This document shows positions 34,322 through 44,798 of a stretch of 64,000 nt of DNA, one piece after another. Each line of letters starts with the position of its first letter. The first letter of the stretch is position 1. A program made the position numbers and the translations under genes. The notes under the pieces are model-generated. The model did not search any database, was not told the DNA's origin, and saw only the letters and a program-made list of their open reading frames with translations. Origin of the DNA: DASYLJ01 sp036009625 (lineage in GTDB: Bacteria; Desulfobacterota; Binatia; DP-6); NCBI GenBank assembly GCA_036009625.1, contig DASYLJ010000095.1:1-64000 (forward strand), given 5' to 3'.

Positions 34322-36391
34322 TCACTCCACCGAGCCGAGGAGCAGGGCCAGTGCGATGATGCCGGGGGCCATGCCGAGCACGGTACCGATCAGGAAGTGA
34401 TCGAGGCGCACGCGCAGCGCGCCGGCGACGAGGTTCACGATGGTGAACGGCGCCACCGGGACGAGGCGCACGACCGTCATGCCGAGGAGGCCGTGGCGTC
34501 CGAGGCGGCGCGAGACGCGATCGAGATGCTTGCCGGCGATCCGCCGGAGCGCGTCGCGCCAGAGCGAGCGGCCCACCGCCCACGTGGCCGCGGCCGCCAC
34601 CACCGCGCCCAGCAACGCGTAGACCGTTCCGAGCCAAGGTCCGAAGACCAGCACCGTGGCCATCACGAGGACCGTCACCGGCAGCATGCACGCACTGCCG
34701 ACGACATAGACGCCCGCGGTGACGAACGGCGCCAGCGGGCTGTGACGCCATGGCGCCGCCCACTGCGCGATGCGTGTCGGTGAGAGCCAGTCGGGTACGC
34801 CCCCCCACATCCAGAGACCGGCGGCCAGCAGCAGCACGAGCAGCGTCCCGAGCGCGCCGAGCACCGAGCGCACCGCCGATTCGCGCAGCTCCGGCGGCAG
34901 CACGCCAGTCAGGAACGGCGCGCTGGCGACGGGGCGCTCGAGGTCGACCAGCGGCGTCTCGGGCAGCGCCTGGTCGATCCATCCGGGCGTCGCATCTTCG
35001 AGCGGCACGAGCGTGCGCGGCAGTCCGCTCAAGCGGTCGACCGCCGCGATCAGCGAGCCGGTCTCGGCGAGCGCGCGTGCGACGCGATCAGGGGCGACAC
35101 CGAGATGCTCTCCGAGCAATCGATCGCGCAGGCCGGCGATCGCGGTCGCGACGCGCGGGTCGCCGTTGGCTTCCAGGGCGAGGTCGCACTCGGTATCGAG
35201 CCCCATCGACCGGTTGCTCAGGTTCGACGACGCTACGCGCGCCAGCACGTCGTCCACGACCATCACCTTGGCGTGGATGTTGACGCTCGCGTCGCCGGGG
35301 ATCTGCGGCCGCAGGACCCGCAGGTGGCCATGGCGGTCGGCCTCGCGCAGATGGCGGAGCAGCCGACCCCGCAGCACGCCCATGGTGCTCTCTTCGAGCC
35401 AGCCCGAGCAGCACCGGGGCAGCACCAGCACCAGCTCTGGCCCGTCGGGCTCGGCGAGGCGGGCGGCGAGCGCATCGCGCACCATGGTCGACGTCAGGTA
35501 CTGGTTCTCGGCGTAGATCCAGTGGCGCGCGGCACCGATGGCATCGCGGTAGAGGGCCTCGACCTCGCGCACCTCGGGCCGACCATCGAGCGCAGGGATC
35601 GTACGCGTGATGGCAACGGGCACGTGCTCGATGTCGGGGACCAGCGCCGCCGGCCAGGGATCGGAGCCGGGACGGCACGGGCGAAGCTGATGCCCGGTCG
35701 CATGGCGCCAGCGCGTGCGAGCGAGCTGCCCGAGCGCCGCGGCCGCGTCACCGGACACCGCCACCTGGACGTCGTGAAACGGCGGATAGGGCTTTCCGTC
35801 CGGCAGGAGGCGCTGCGGATCATCGGCGAGATGCGCCGACGTGTCCCAGCGGCTCGTCGTCAAATCGAGACCGCCGAGAAATGCCACCGAATCGTCGACC
35901 ACGACCACCTTCTGGTGATGGCAGCCGCCGAGCGGGTGCTCGGCGTCGAGCCGGAACTCCATGCGCCGGTGGGTCCGCCAGCCCAGACGGATCGCGGGCA
36001 GCAGCTCGCGCTCGAGCGCGAACACGAGCGAGAAATCCCAGTCGAGCACGTGGACGCGCAGGCCGCGACGCCGCCGGACCAGGGCATCGAGGAACGGACC
36101 GAGCTCGGCCGGCAGGCCGTCGGGCATTTCCGGCATCAGTCGGGCGCGAGACTGGATGTCCCAGCCAACGATGAGGATCGACTCGCGCGCGGCCATGGCG
36201 GCATGGACGAACGCGTCGAAGTACGCCGCACCGTCCACCAGCCAGGCTAGGCGCGACGCGTGCGCGATCCGCCAGCAGTTGCGTCCCGATTCCAGTATCG
36301 CGGCGCCGTCGCGACGTTCCGTCTCCACCAATGTCGATTGCACTCGGGGCGGGAAAGCATGCTCCGTGCCACCGAGCGTGCGAGCAAGCAT
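34322..36391 (-). CDS. Phospholipase D / cardiolipin synthase-like protein fused to a VTT (DedA-type) membrane domain
   Basis: The 689-residue fusion has two PLD catalytic motifs, HHQKVVVVDD (about residue 160) and NIHAKVMVVDDVLARVASSN (about 375), which make one active site for phosphatidyl transfer as in ClsB-type cardiolipin synthases. From about residue 520 it carries five or six transmembrane helices of the VTT/DedA family, with FGPWLGTVYALLGA and RHGLLGMTVVRLVPVAPF (re-entrant loop). VTT proteins scramble or translocate lipids, so synthesis and lipid movement may be joined. ATG 36391 is the first convincing start; longer in-frame frames lack domain content. In operon with the EEP gene. 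Confidence 0.88.
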   Translation of the reverse strand: MLARTLGGTEHAFPPRVQSTLVETERRDGAAILESGRNCWRIAHASRLAWLVDGAAYFDAFVHAAMAARESILIVGWDIQSRARLMPEMPDGLPAELGPFLDALVRRRRGLRVHVLDWDFSLVFALERELLPAIRLGWRTHRRMEFRLDAEHPLGGCHHQKVVVVDDSVAFLGGLDLTTSRWDTSAHLADDPQRLLPDGKPYPPFHDVQVAVSGDAAAALGQLARTRWRHATGHQLRPCRPGSDPWPAALVPDIEHVPVAITRTIPALDGRPEVREVEALYRDAIGAARHWIYAENQYLTSTMVRDALAARLAEPDGPELVLVLPRCCSGWLEESTMGVLRGRLLRHLREADRHGHLRVLRPQIPGDASVNIHAKVMVVDDVLARVASSNLSNRSMGLDTECDLALEANGDPRVATAIAGLRDRLLGEHLGVAPDRVARALAETGSLIAAVDRLSGLPRTLVPLEDATPGWIDQALPETPLVDLERPVASAPFLTGVLPPELRESAVRSVLGALGTLLVLLLAAGLWMWGGVPDWLSPTRIAQWAAPWRHSPLAPFVTAGVYVVGSACMLPVTVLVMATVLVFGPWLGTVYALLGAVVAAAATWAVGRSLWRDALRRIAGKHLDRVSRRLGRHGLLGMTVVRLVPVAPFTIVNLVAGALRVRLDHFLIGTVLGMAPGIIALALLLGSVE

Positions 36392-36478
36392 GCGATCTCC
36401 ACTCCCCGAAATCGCCGCGCGCATGTAAAGCGTACACGCTGACCATGGAAAAGATGCCGACTTTCGGGCGGATACCCG

Positions 36479-36494
36479 TGGCATGCTTCTCGCT
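36479..36494 (+). promoter_or_regulatory. σ54 promoter candidate for the 142-residue exported protein
   Basis: TGGCATGCTTCTCGCT shows GG-N10-GC. The predicted start at about 36505 gives a 29-base leader containing GAAGGGAG before ATG 36534. Confidence 0.6.
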
Positions 36495-36533
36495 GTCGGT
36501 GCGACACAACTCTGTTTCGAGAAGGGAGACTCG

Positions 36534-36962
36534 ATGACGAAGCGATCCATTCGTCCCCTCTGGCTCACGATTCCCGCCCTCGCGGTGACCACGATGGTCT
36601 TCGCGGCGGACGTCGTGCCCCCCGCTCACGTCGAGCGCATGGTGGCGGTCGAGAGCGCCAGCCGTGTCGGTGACACCGTGACGGGCCGCCTCGTGAACCG
36701 CACCAACGACGTCGTGACCGACGTGCAGGTGATGATCCGCGACACGTTCTCGTGGACCAACGAGCGCAGCCCCGGCTCCGACGACCCCGGCCAGGCCACC
36801 AATGCCGTGGTGAAGGGTCCGATCCCCCCCGGCGGCAGCGTGACTTTCGAGCTCACCGAGCCCGCCCCACCCCACCGCACCGACGGAAGCTACGAAACCG
36901 CGGTCTCGGTGATCAGCTTCACCAAGCTGGAGCCCCCGGCCCGCACCGGCTCGGCGAACTAG
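36534..36962 (+). CDS. Exported single-domain β-sandwich protein
   Basis: The 142-residue protein has a signal peptide (about 1-26, ending VFA). The rest has a β-sandwich pattern (VGDTVTGRLVNRTNDVVTDV, GSVTFELTEPAP) similar in outline to FxLYD or other Ig-like periplasmic domains that describe modified-residue packing; no enzyme motif is present. ATG 36534 is chosen because of the GAAGGGAG ribosome-binding site and the signal peptide. It is the only gene between a σ54 promoter and the bidirectional hairpin at 36971, so it is a monocistronic unit. Confidence 0.72.
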   Translation: MTKRSIRPLWLTIPALAVTTMVFAADVVPPAHVERMVAVESASRVGDTVTGRLVNRTNDVVTDVQVMIRDTFSWTNERSPGSDDPGQATNAVVKGPIPPGGSVTFELTEPAPPHRTDGSYETAVSVISFTKLEPPARTGSAN

Positions 36963-36970
36963 CCTTGCGC

Positions 36971-36996
36971 CCGCCCCGAGCCAAGGCTCGGGGCGG
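36971..36996. terminator. Bidirectional hairpin between convergent genes
   Basis: CCGCCCCGAGCC and GGCTCGGGGCGG form a perfect 12-bp stem with a two-base AA centre. It lies exactly between the stop at 36962 and the convergent stop at 36999. No U-tract follows, so it may act as a factor-aided terminator or RNA 3' end protector. Confidence 0.75.
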
Positions 36997-36998
36997 TG

Positions 36999-38337
<1,339 letters not shown>

Positions 38338-38345
<8 letters not shown>

Positions 38346-39003
38346 TGGCGGCATCGTCTCCAGGACCGCGGTGGGGTAGCTCGACCTCGAGGCTGGCGCC
38401 GGTGGATCCCGCGCGCACCGTACCACCGATGAGCCGCACGAGGGCGTCACAACCCTCGAATCCGGGATCGCCGGCGGTATCGAGCCCCCCCGTCGTGTCG
38501 ATACGGATGCGCACCGCCGCCGCCTCGCTGGTGACGCCGACGCCCACTCGGGCTCCGGCCGGCACGCGATCGAGCGTCCACAGGAGGACGTCGAGCACCG
38601 CCTGCTCGATGACCCGGCGACGCCCCGTCATCGGCAGCGGCCCGTTCGACGTCACCTCGAGCGGCGCGCGGCGCTCGGTGGACTGGGGCGCCAGCAGCGC
38701 ATGCAACCCCGTCAGTACCTCGGACAGGTCGAAGGCCTCGACCGCCCCGTCGTCGAGCTCGACGATGGCGCCGAGCAGGACGTCGACCAGCTGCTGCACC
38801 CGCTGCCGCTGCTCGCCGACCACCCGCACGTAGCGCTCCTGCTTCGCACGCAGGGCTGGATCGTCGACGTCGGCGATGCTCCGCGACAGCAGCTCGGTGT
38901 GGATCGCGAGAGCGCTCGACGCGCCTCGAACCTCGTGCGCGTAGGCGCGCGTCATGCGGGTGAGGCTCCGGAGCCGTGCGGCGGTGAGTGCGTTGGCAGT
39001 CAT
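38338..39003 (-). CDS. Small histidine-kinase-like protein with a degenerate ATPase domain
   Basis: The 221-residue protein has a DHp-type helical hairpin with His23 in RAYAHEVRGASSAL (H-box) and an ATPase-like domain. The N-box Asn is replaced (AVLDVLLWTLD), the G1/G2 region reads TTGGLD without a DxGxG, and there is no sensor or membrane domain. It therefore looks unable to bind ATP normally; it may be a phosphatase, phosphotransfer or docking partner for the NtrC-type regulator that follows with an 8-base overlap. ATG 39003 is preferred to the upstream start at 39039. Confidence 0.78.
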
Positions 39004-39159
39004 TCGGGGGTGCGGAGCGCCCGCAGCGGGGTTTGGCACGGGTTTCCCTGCGCGTCAACGCGCTGCGACGCTCCAATTCCGCCAAGCCCGTTCTACAAAG
39101 CGCAGGGCCCCGAACCCCCAATCCCACCGTTTTCCTTGAGAAACGCGCCATCTGCAGTG

Positions 39160-39175
39160 CGGCACGCAAGCTGCA
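39160..39175 (+). promoter_or_regulatory. σ54 promoter candidate of the small-membrane-protein cluster
   Basis: CGGCACGCAAGCTGCA has GG-N10-GC and differs from consensus only at the first base and the first T of the -12. The predicted start at about 39186 leaves a 15-base leader with GGAGG before ATG 39201. It is divergent from the NtrC/kinase operon. Confidence 0.7.
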
Positions 39176-39200
39176 CAGACCCACTCGCACGGAGGTGCGT

Positions 39201-39620
39201 ATGACGCAGGCGGCAACCCAGAACGAGAATGGACTTCCCCGGCTCTTCGAGCCGAACACCCTTCTTCCGTCGCAGTTCTTCACGGCACTGCAGCGGCGCT
39301 CGGCGCGAACGCCCGAGCAGCGGCTGATGTTCGCCATCCTGTTCGACGCAGTCTCCGTGTACTGCCGCGAGCGGGAGCCGGCCACGTCGAAGGAGCGACG
39401 CATCCTGCGCGAGACGCAGCGCTGGATCACCAGCAATGATCGCACGTGGGTGTTCTCGTTCCTGCGCGTCTGCGAAGCGCTCGACCTCGACGCCAGCTAC
39501 ATCCGTCGGGGGCTGCGCGAGCTGCGCGCCAACCGCACCGGAGCTGCCACGGCGGTCCGAGCGGCGGCCTTCGATGTCGACGACCAGCAGTCCGAGCAGC
39601 GTCTGGCCGTTGGAGAGTGA
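39201..39620 (+). CDS. Cytoplasmic protein of unknown function, first gene of the stress cluster
   Basis: The 139-residue soluble helical protein has a central WITSNDRTWVFSFLRVCEAL segment and a LDASYIRRGLRELRANR helix that could be DNA-binding or a coiled coil. No signal peptide or transmembrane helix is present. I recognise no family. GGAGG precedes ATG 39201 with good spacing. It is followed 5 bases later by the holin-X gene, so it leads a transcript of small membrane and stress proteins under the σ54 site at 39160. Confidence 0.75.
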   Translation: MTQAATQNENGLPRLFEPNTLLPSQFFTALQRRSARTPEQRLMFAILFDAVSVYCREREPATSKERRILRETQRWITSNDRTWVFSFLRVCEALDLDASYIRRGLRELRANRTGAATAVRAAAFDVDDQQSEQRLAVGE

Positions 39621-39625
39621 ACGCG

Positions 39626-40000
39626 ATGGGAGCCCCCGCAGCCAACGGTCTCCTACGCGACGAGCCACCGACCGTTGCGTCGGCGCTCGACCGGATGGTC
39701 GACGCCGCGCAACAGGTGGTGGTCGACCAGGTCGTTCTCGCGCGTCTCGACGCGCAGGCAGCCCTCGCGACGGCCGTGCGGGACGCATCGATCCTGGCGT
39801 TCGGCGGCATCCTGCTGCTGTTCGCGTGGATCGTGGCCATGGCCGCCCTTCACGGGCTCCTACTCCATCGCCTCCTCCCCGAAGCGAGCCTCGGCATCAT
39901 CGCCGGCGGCAATGCGATCGTCGGGGCGATCCTGATCGGCCTGGGCGTCGGCCGCCTGAGCCGGTCCGGCCAGGAGGGCGACGTCAATGGCCGAACCTGA
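39626..40000 (+). CDS. Holin-X (phage-holin-3_6)-like membrane protein
   Basis: The 124-residue protein has an N-terminal amphipathic helix (ALDRMVDAAQQVVVDQVVLARL) and two transmembrane helices (about 53-75 and 84-106) separated by a short loop. This fits the putative Actinobacterial Holin-X family, found in bacterial stress operons rather than in phages. It overlaps the next gene by 14 bases. Function unknown; probably organises or stabilises the inner membrane together with its neighbours. Confidence 0.75.
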   Translation: MGAPAANGLLRDEPPTVASALDRMVDAAQQVVVDQVVLARLDAQAALATAVRDASILAFGGILLLFAWIVAMAALHGLLLHRLLPEASLGIIAGGNAIVGAILIGLGVGRLSRSGQEGDVNGRT

Positions 40001-40181
40001 AGAGCGCGCCGTCCTGCGCCAGAACATCGAGGTCCACAAGCGCGAGCTCCGGCTCGCGGTGGACGACCTCCGCGAGGCCGCGCTGTCATGGACCGACCCG
40101 CGCGACCTCATCCGCGAGCGGCCAGCGACATGGCTGCTCGTCGGGCTCGCCGCCGGCCTCTGGCTCGGTATGCGACGATGA
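39987..40181 (+). CDS. DUF3618-like small membrane protein
   Basis: The 64-residue protein has a long charged N-terminal helix (ERAVLRQNIEVHKRELRLAV) and one C-terminal transmembrane helix (WLLVGLAAGLWLGMRR), typical of DUF3618/ElaB-like proteins, which bind ribosomes or act in stress in E. coli. Overlaps its upstream neighbour by 14 bases and is part of the σ54-led cluster. Confidence 0.75.
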   Translation: MAEPEERAVLRQNIEVHKRELRLAVDDLREAALSWTDPRDLIRERPATWLLVGLAAGLWLGMRR

Positions 40182-40210
40182 CCACCACCGACCCAAGGGA
40201 GACACACGAC

Positions 40211-40402
40211 ATGACGACCGAGTTGAACGGCGCGGTGAGCGCCATCGCCGACCAGGCGGCTGAGCACCTGGAAGACGTACGTGGGGAGATCGAGACCGTC
40301 GATCGGCGCGTGCGGGACATCGTCGACGAGTATCCGCTGGCGGCGATCGTCGGCGCCGTGGCGGTGGGCTACCTGGTCGCCCGCCTGACCAGCCGGATCT
40401 AG
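40211..40402 (+). CDS. ElaB/YqjD/DUF883-like tail-anchored protein
   Basis: The 63-residue protein has an amphipathic coiled-coil helix (AAEHLEDVRGEIETVDRRV) and a C-terminal anchor (AAIVGAVAVGYLVARL). This is the DUF883 architecture (ElaB, YqjD), associated with stationary-phase ribosome binding. ATG 40211 has AAGGGAG about 9 bases upstream; ATG 40178, which overlaps the previous stop, is an alternative adding 11 residues. Confidence 0.75.
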   Translation: MTTELNGAVSAIADQAAEHLEDVRGEIETVDRRVRDIVDEYPLAAIVGAVAVGYLVARLTSRI

Positions 40403-40414
40403 GAGGCACGCGCA

Positions 40415-40741
40415 ATGGCCACTCCGGAAAGCGCAGCCGTACGCGCCTCGACGACGAAGCGCCCGCCCCGTCCACAGTCCTCGTCCGACCCCATCCGCGC
40501 CCAGCTCGACACCGTCGAACGCGCCTCGGGCGACGCCGTTCGCTACGTGCGGGAGCAGCTCGACAGTCGCCCCTACACGACGCTCGGCGTCGGTCTCGCA
40601 GCGGGCTACGTCCTCGGCGGCGGCCTCACGGTTCGTCTGGCCGGCACGCTGCTCGCCCTCACGGGACGCTTCGCGATGGCGAGCCTGGTCTCGAGCGCGG
40701 TGCGCGGCCTGCAGCCCTCCAATGGAAGGAACGAATCATGA
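40415..40741 (+). CDS. DUF883-like membrane protein
   Basis: The 108-residue protein has a Ser/Thr/Arg-rich N-terminus, the helix PIRAQLDTVERASGDAVRYV, then RPYTTLGVGLAAGYVLGGGL, which is the conserved DUF883 signature (R-P-Y/W-x-x-x-G-x-x-x-G), and a second hydrophobic helix. It overlaps the YtxH gene by 4 bases (ATGA). Probably inner-membrane; part of the cluster. Confidence 0.75.
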   Translation: MATPESAAVRASTTKRPPRPQSSSDPIRAQLDTVERASGDAVRYVREQLDSRPYTTLGVGLAAGYVLGGGLTVRLAGTLLALTGRFAMASLVSSAVRGLQPSNGRNES

Positions 40742-41013
40742 CGACGAAGACTTTCACCGACCGCATCCCGGCGACCGACGACGTGCTCGGCATGCTCGGG
40801 CTCCAGCAGCAGCGCGCCGCCGGCGATCTCTACTCGATGGGCATCGGCGCGTTCGCGCTCGGGCTCGTCGTGGGCAGCGCCCTGGCGCTGCTCTATGCGC
40901 CCCGCCCCGGCCGCGACCTGCGGAAGGACGTCGGCGAGCGCCTCAGCAGCGTGAAGGACCGTGTCAGCGACGCGATCGCGCCGGCGGCCGACACCGTGCG
41001 CCAGACCGCGTAA
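40738..41013 (+). CDS. YtxH-domain general stress protein
   Basis: The 91-residue protein has a transmembrane helix (about 33-54, GIGAFALGLVVGSALALLYA) followed by the YtxH signature YAPRPGRDLRKDVGERLSSV and an amphipathic helix. YtxH proteins are σB-type general stress proteins in Bacillus; exact role unknown. Coupled to the gene before it by a 4-base overlap. Confidence 0.88.
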   Translation: MTTKTFTDRIPATDDVLGMLGLQQQRAAGDLYSMGIGAFALGLVVGSALALLYAPRPGRDLRKDVGERLSSVKDRVSDAIAPAADTVRQTA

Positions 41014-41052
41014 CGGGCGCGTTCCCGATCGACGATCGAAAGGAGAGACCTC

Positions 41053-41517
41053 ATGGCATCACGCATCGAAAAATCCATCGACGTCGCCGTTCCGGTGACG
41101 ACCGCTTACAACCAGTGGACGCAGTTCGAGCAGTTCCCGCGCTTCATGGATGGCGTAGCGGAGGTTCGTCAGCTCGACGACAAGCGCCTTTTCTGGCGCG
41201 CCGAGATCGGCGGCGTCGAGAAGACGTGGGAAGCCGAGATCACCGAGCAGCGCCCCGACGAGCGCATCGCGTGGACGAACCGGAGCGGCGCCACCAACGC
41301 CGGCGTGGTGACGTTCCACCGCCTCGGCCCGGATCAGACGCGCATCATGCTGCAGATGGACTACGACCCGGAGGGCTTCGTCGAGAACGTCGGCGATTTC
41401 CTGGGCGTCGCCAGCAGCCGCGTCTCCGGCGATCTCGAGCGCTTCAAGACCTTCATCGAGGGACGCGGCCAGTCCACTGGCGCGTGGCGCGGCGAGGTCG
41501 AGCGCCCGCGGCCCTAG
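41053..41517 (+). CDS. SRPBCC-family (polyketide cyclase-like) protein
   Basis: The 154-residue START/Bet-v-1 fold protein has SIDVAVPVTTAYNQWTQFEQ, FPRFMDGVAEVRQLDD and WEAEITEQRPDERIAWTNRS, the coenzyme-Q-binding or stress SRPBCC subgroup. A hydrophobic pocket could bind a lipid or quinone. AAGGAGAG precedes ATG 41053. Similar proteins sit next to CsbD and BON genes in other stress islands. Confidence 0.88.
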   Translation: MASRIEKSIDVAVPVTTAYNQWTQFEQFPRFMDGVAEVRQLDDKRLFWRAEIGGVEKTWEAEITEQRPDERIAWTNRSGATNAGVVTFHRLGPDQTRIMLQMDYDPEGFVENVGDFLGVASSRVSGDLERFKTFIEGRGQSTGAWRGEVERPRP

Positions 41518-41554
41518 CAGGCGATCACACTCAGAATCCAAGGAGGAAGCACGC

Positions 41555-41752
41555 ATGAACACCGATACGCTCAAGGGTCAGTGGCAGCAGGTGAAGGGGA
41601 ACGTCCGCAAGCAGTGGGGCAAGCTCACCGACGACGACATGGACGTCATCCAGGGCGATTCCGAGATCCTCGCCGGCAAGCTCCAGGAGCGCTACGGCCG
41701 CACCAAGGAGCAGGTCAAAGCCGATCTCGACACCTGGCTCGAGAGCCAGTGA
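41555..41752 (+). CDS. CsbD-family stress protein
   Basis: The 65-residue protein matches CsbD almost throughout: LKGQWQQVKGNVRKQWGKLT, DDDMDVIQGDSEILAGKLQE and RYGRTKEQVKADLDTWL. CsbD-type proteins (YjbJ in E. coli) are among the most induced proteins under general or osmotic stress; the biochemical role is unknown. A strong AAGGAGG lies before the ATG. Confidence 0.95.
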   Translation: MNTDTLKGQWQQVKGNVRKQWGKLTDDDMDVIQGDSEILAGKLQERYGRTKEQVKADLDTWLESQ

Positions 41753-41820
41753 GCCGAAGTACGACGTTCACCAATCGCTGATCGCCGGCTGGAAGGCCGG
41801 TTGGGGGAGGATCGATCATC

Positions 41821-42348
41821 ATGGCCAAATCCGTATTCTGTATCGCGAAGACCGACCTGCAGGCAGAGTCCATCGTCATGGACCTCAAGTCGGCGGGCTT
41901 CGCCAACAACGACATCTCGGTGCTGTTCCCGGACAAGACGGGAACGCGCGACTTCGCTCACGAGCAGAACACCAAGGCCCCTGAAGGCGCCGCCGCCGGC
42001 GGCGGCACGGGCGCCGTCATCGGCGGAGCCCTCGGATGGCTCGCGGGCATCGGCGCCCTCGCGATCCCCGGGATCGGCCCATTCATCGCGGCCGGCCCGA
42101 TCATGGCAGCGCTCAGCGGCGCTGCCGTGGGTGCGGGCGTCGGCGGCCTGACGGGCGCGCTCGTCGGTGCCGGCATTCCCGAGTACGAGGCGAAGCGCTA
42201 TGAGGGCAAGATCCGTAGCGGCAACATCCTGATCTCCGTCCACGCCGAAGACGGCTCGCAGCGAACCCGCGCCAAGGAGATCTTCGAGCGTGCCGGCGCG
42301 GAGGACATCTCCGATACCGGGGAGGCGCGCGCCGACGTTTCCGCCTGA
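41821..42348 (+). CDS. General-stress 17M-like protein with a glycine-zipper membrane region
   Basis: The 175-residue protein has an N-terminal ferredoxin-like half (VFCIAKTDLQAESIVMDLKS, FANNDISVLFPD), a glycine-zipper hydrophobic region (about 58-122; GGGTGAVIGGALGWLAGIGA) and a C-terminal ISVHAEDGSQRTRAKEIFER half. This is the general stress protein 17M / YflT-like architecture. GGGGAGG before ATG 41821. It may insert in the membrane under stress. It is the last gene of the cluster before the hybrid kinase. Confidence 0.85.
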   Translation: MAKSVFCIAKTDLQAESIVMDLKSAGFANNDISVLFPDKTGTRDFAHEQNTKAPEGAAAGGGTGAVIGGALGWLAGIGALAIPGIGPFIAAGPIMAALSGAAVGAGVGGLTGALVGAGIPEYEAKRYEGKIRSGNILISVHAEDGSQRTRAKEIFERAGAEDISDTGEARADVSA

Positions 42349-42388
42349 TCCAGACGACTCCGAATCCGGGCGCCGGACGTCGCTGACA

Positions 42389-44329
<1,941 letters not shown>

Positions 44330-44392
44330 GCACGATTCTACAATTCGAGCCCCGCACAGCACGGCCGTTGCCGTAGTGCCTGTGCCGCGGAT

Positions 44393-44408
44393 TGGCACGC
44401 ATTTCGCT
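44393..44408 (+). promoter_or_regulatory. σ54 promoter candidate for the REC-trehalose-debranching operon
   Basis: TGGCACGCATTTCGCT has a perfect -24 (TGGCACG) and a near -12 (TCGC). The predicted start (about 44419) nearly coincides with ATG 44421, so the message may be leaderless. Confidence 0.6.
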
Positions 44409-44420
44409 CCCTCGGACAGC

Positions 44421-44798
44421 ATGGACCACCGACACCGCATCCTGCTGGTCGAGGATCACGACGACCTCCGCATGGCCGTCGCCGAGATGCTCCGACTCGA
44501 AGGCTACGAGGTCGCCGAGGCGTCCGATGGCCAGGAGGCCCTCTGTGAGCTCCGTGCAGGGCCCTCCCCGTGCGTCGTGCTTCTCGACCTCCACATGCCC
44601 GGCGTCGACGGCCGGGAGTTCCGCGCCGCACAGCTGCTCGATCGACAGCTCGCGGGTGTTCCCGTGGTGGCGCTCTCCGGTCACGGCGGCATCGCGCAGC
44701 AGGCGCAGGCGATGCGGATGGCCGACTACATCCAGAAGCCGATCGATCTCGACAAGCTGCTTTCCGTGCTCCGACGCCTCTGTCAGAAGGCGGCGTGA
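44421..44798 (+). CDS. Single-domain response regulator upstream of treZ
   Basis: The 125-residue receiver has VEDHDD acidic pair, phospho-acceptor Asp in VVLLDLHMPGVDG, Ser in VALSGHG and Lys in YIQKPID. No output domain. Its stop overlaps the GTG start of treZ (GTGA), so regulator and trehalose enzyme are translated together, an unusual pairing. ATG 44421 is chosen as it begins the receiver (MDHRHRILLVEDH); a GTG at 44376 upstream would precede the σ54 site. Confidence 0.9.
   Translation: MDHRHRILLVEDHDDLRMAVAEMLRLEGYEVAEASDGQEALCELRAGPSPCVVLLDLHMPGVDGREFRAAQLLDRQLAGVPVVALSGHGGIAQQAQAMRMADYIQKPIDLDKLLSVLRRLCQKAA

Noticed and set aside
39024..39039. TGGCACG box upstream of the kinase/NtrC operon
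   Set aside because: The -12 position has CC instead of GC and the orientation points away from that operon; the better site is 39160.
39626..40000. Prophage remnant because of the holin-like gene
   Set aside because: Holin-X proteins occur in bacterial stress operons; no other phage gene is nearby.
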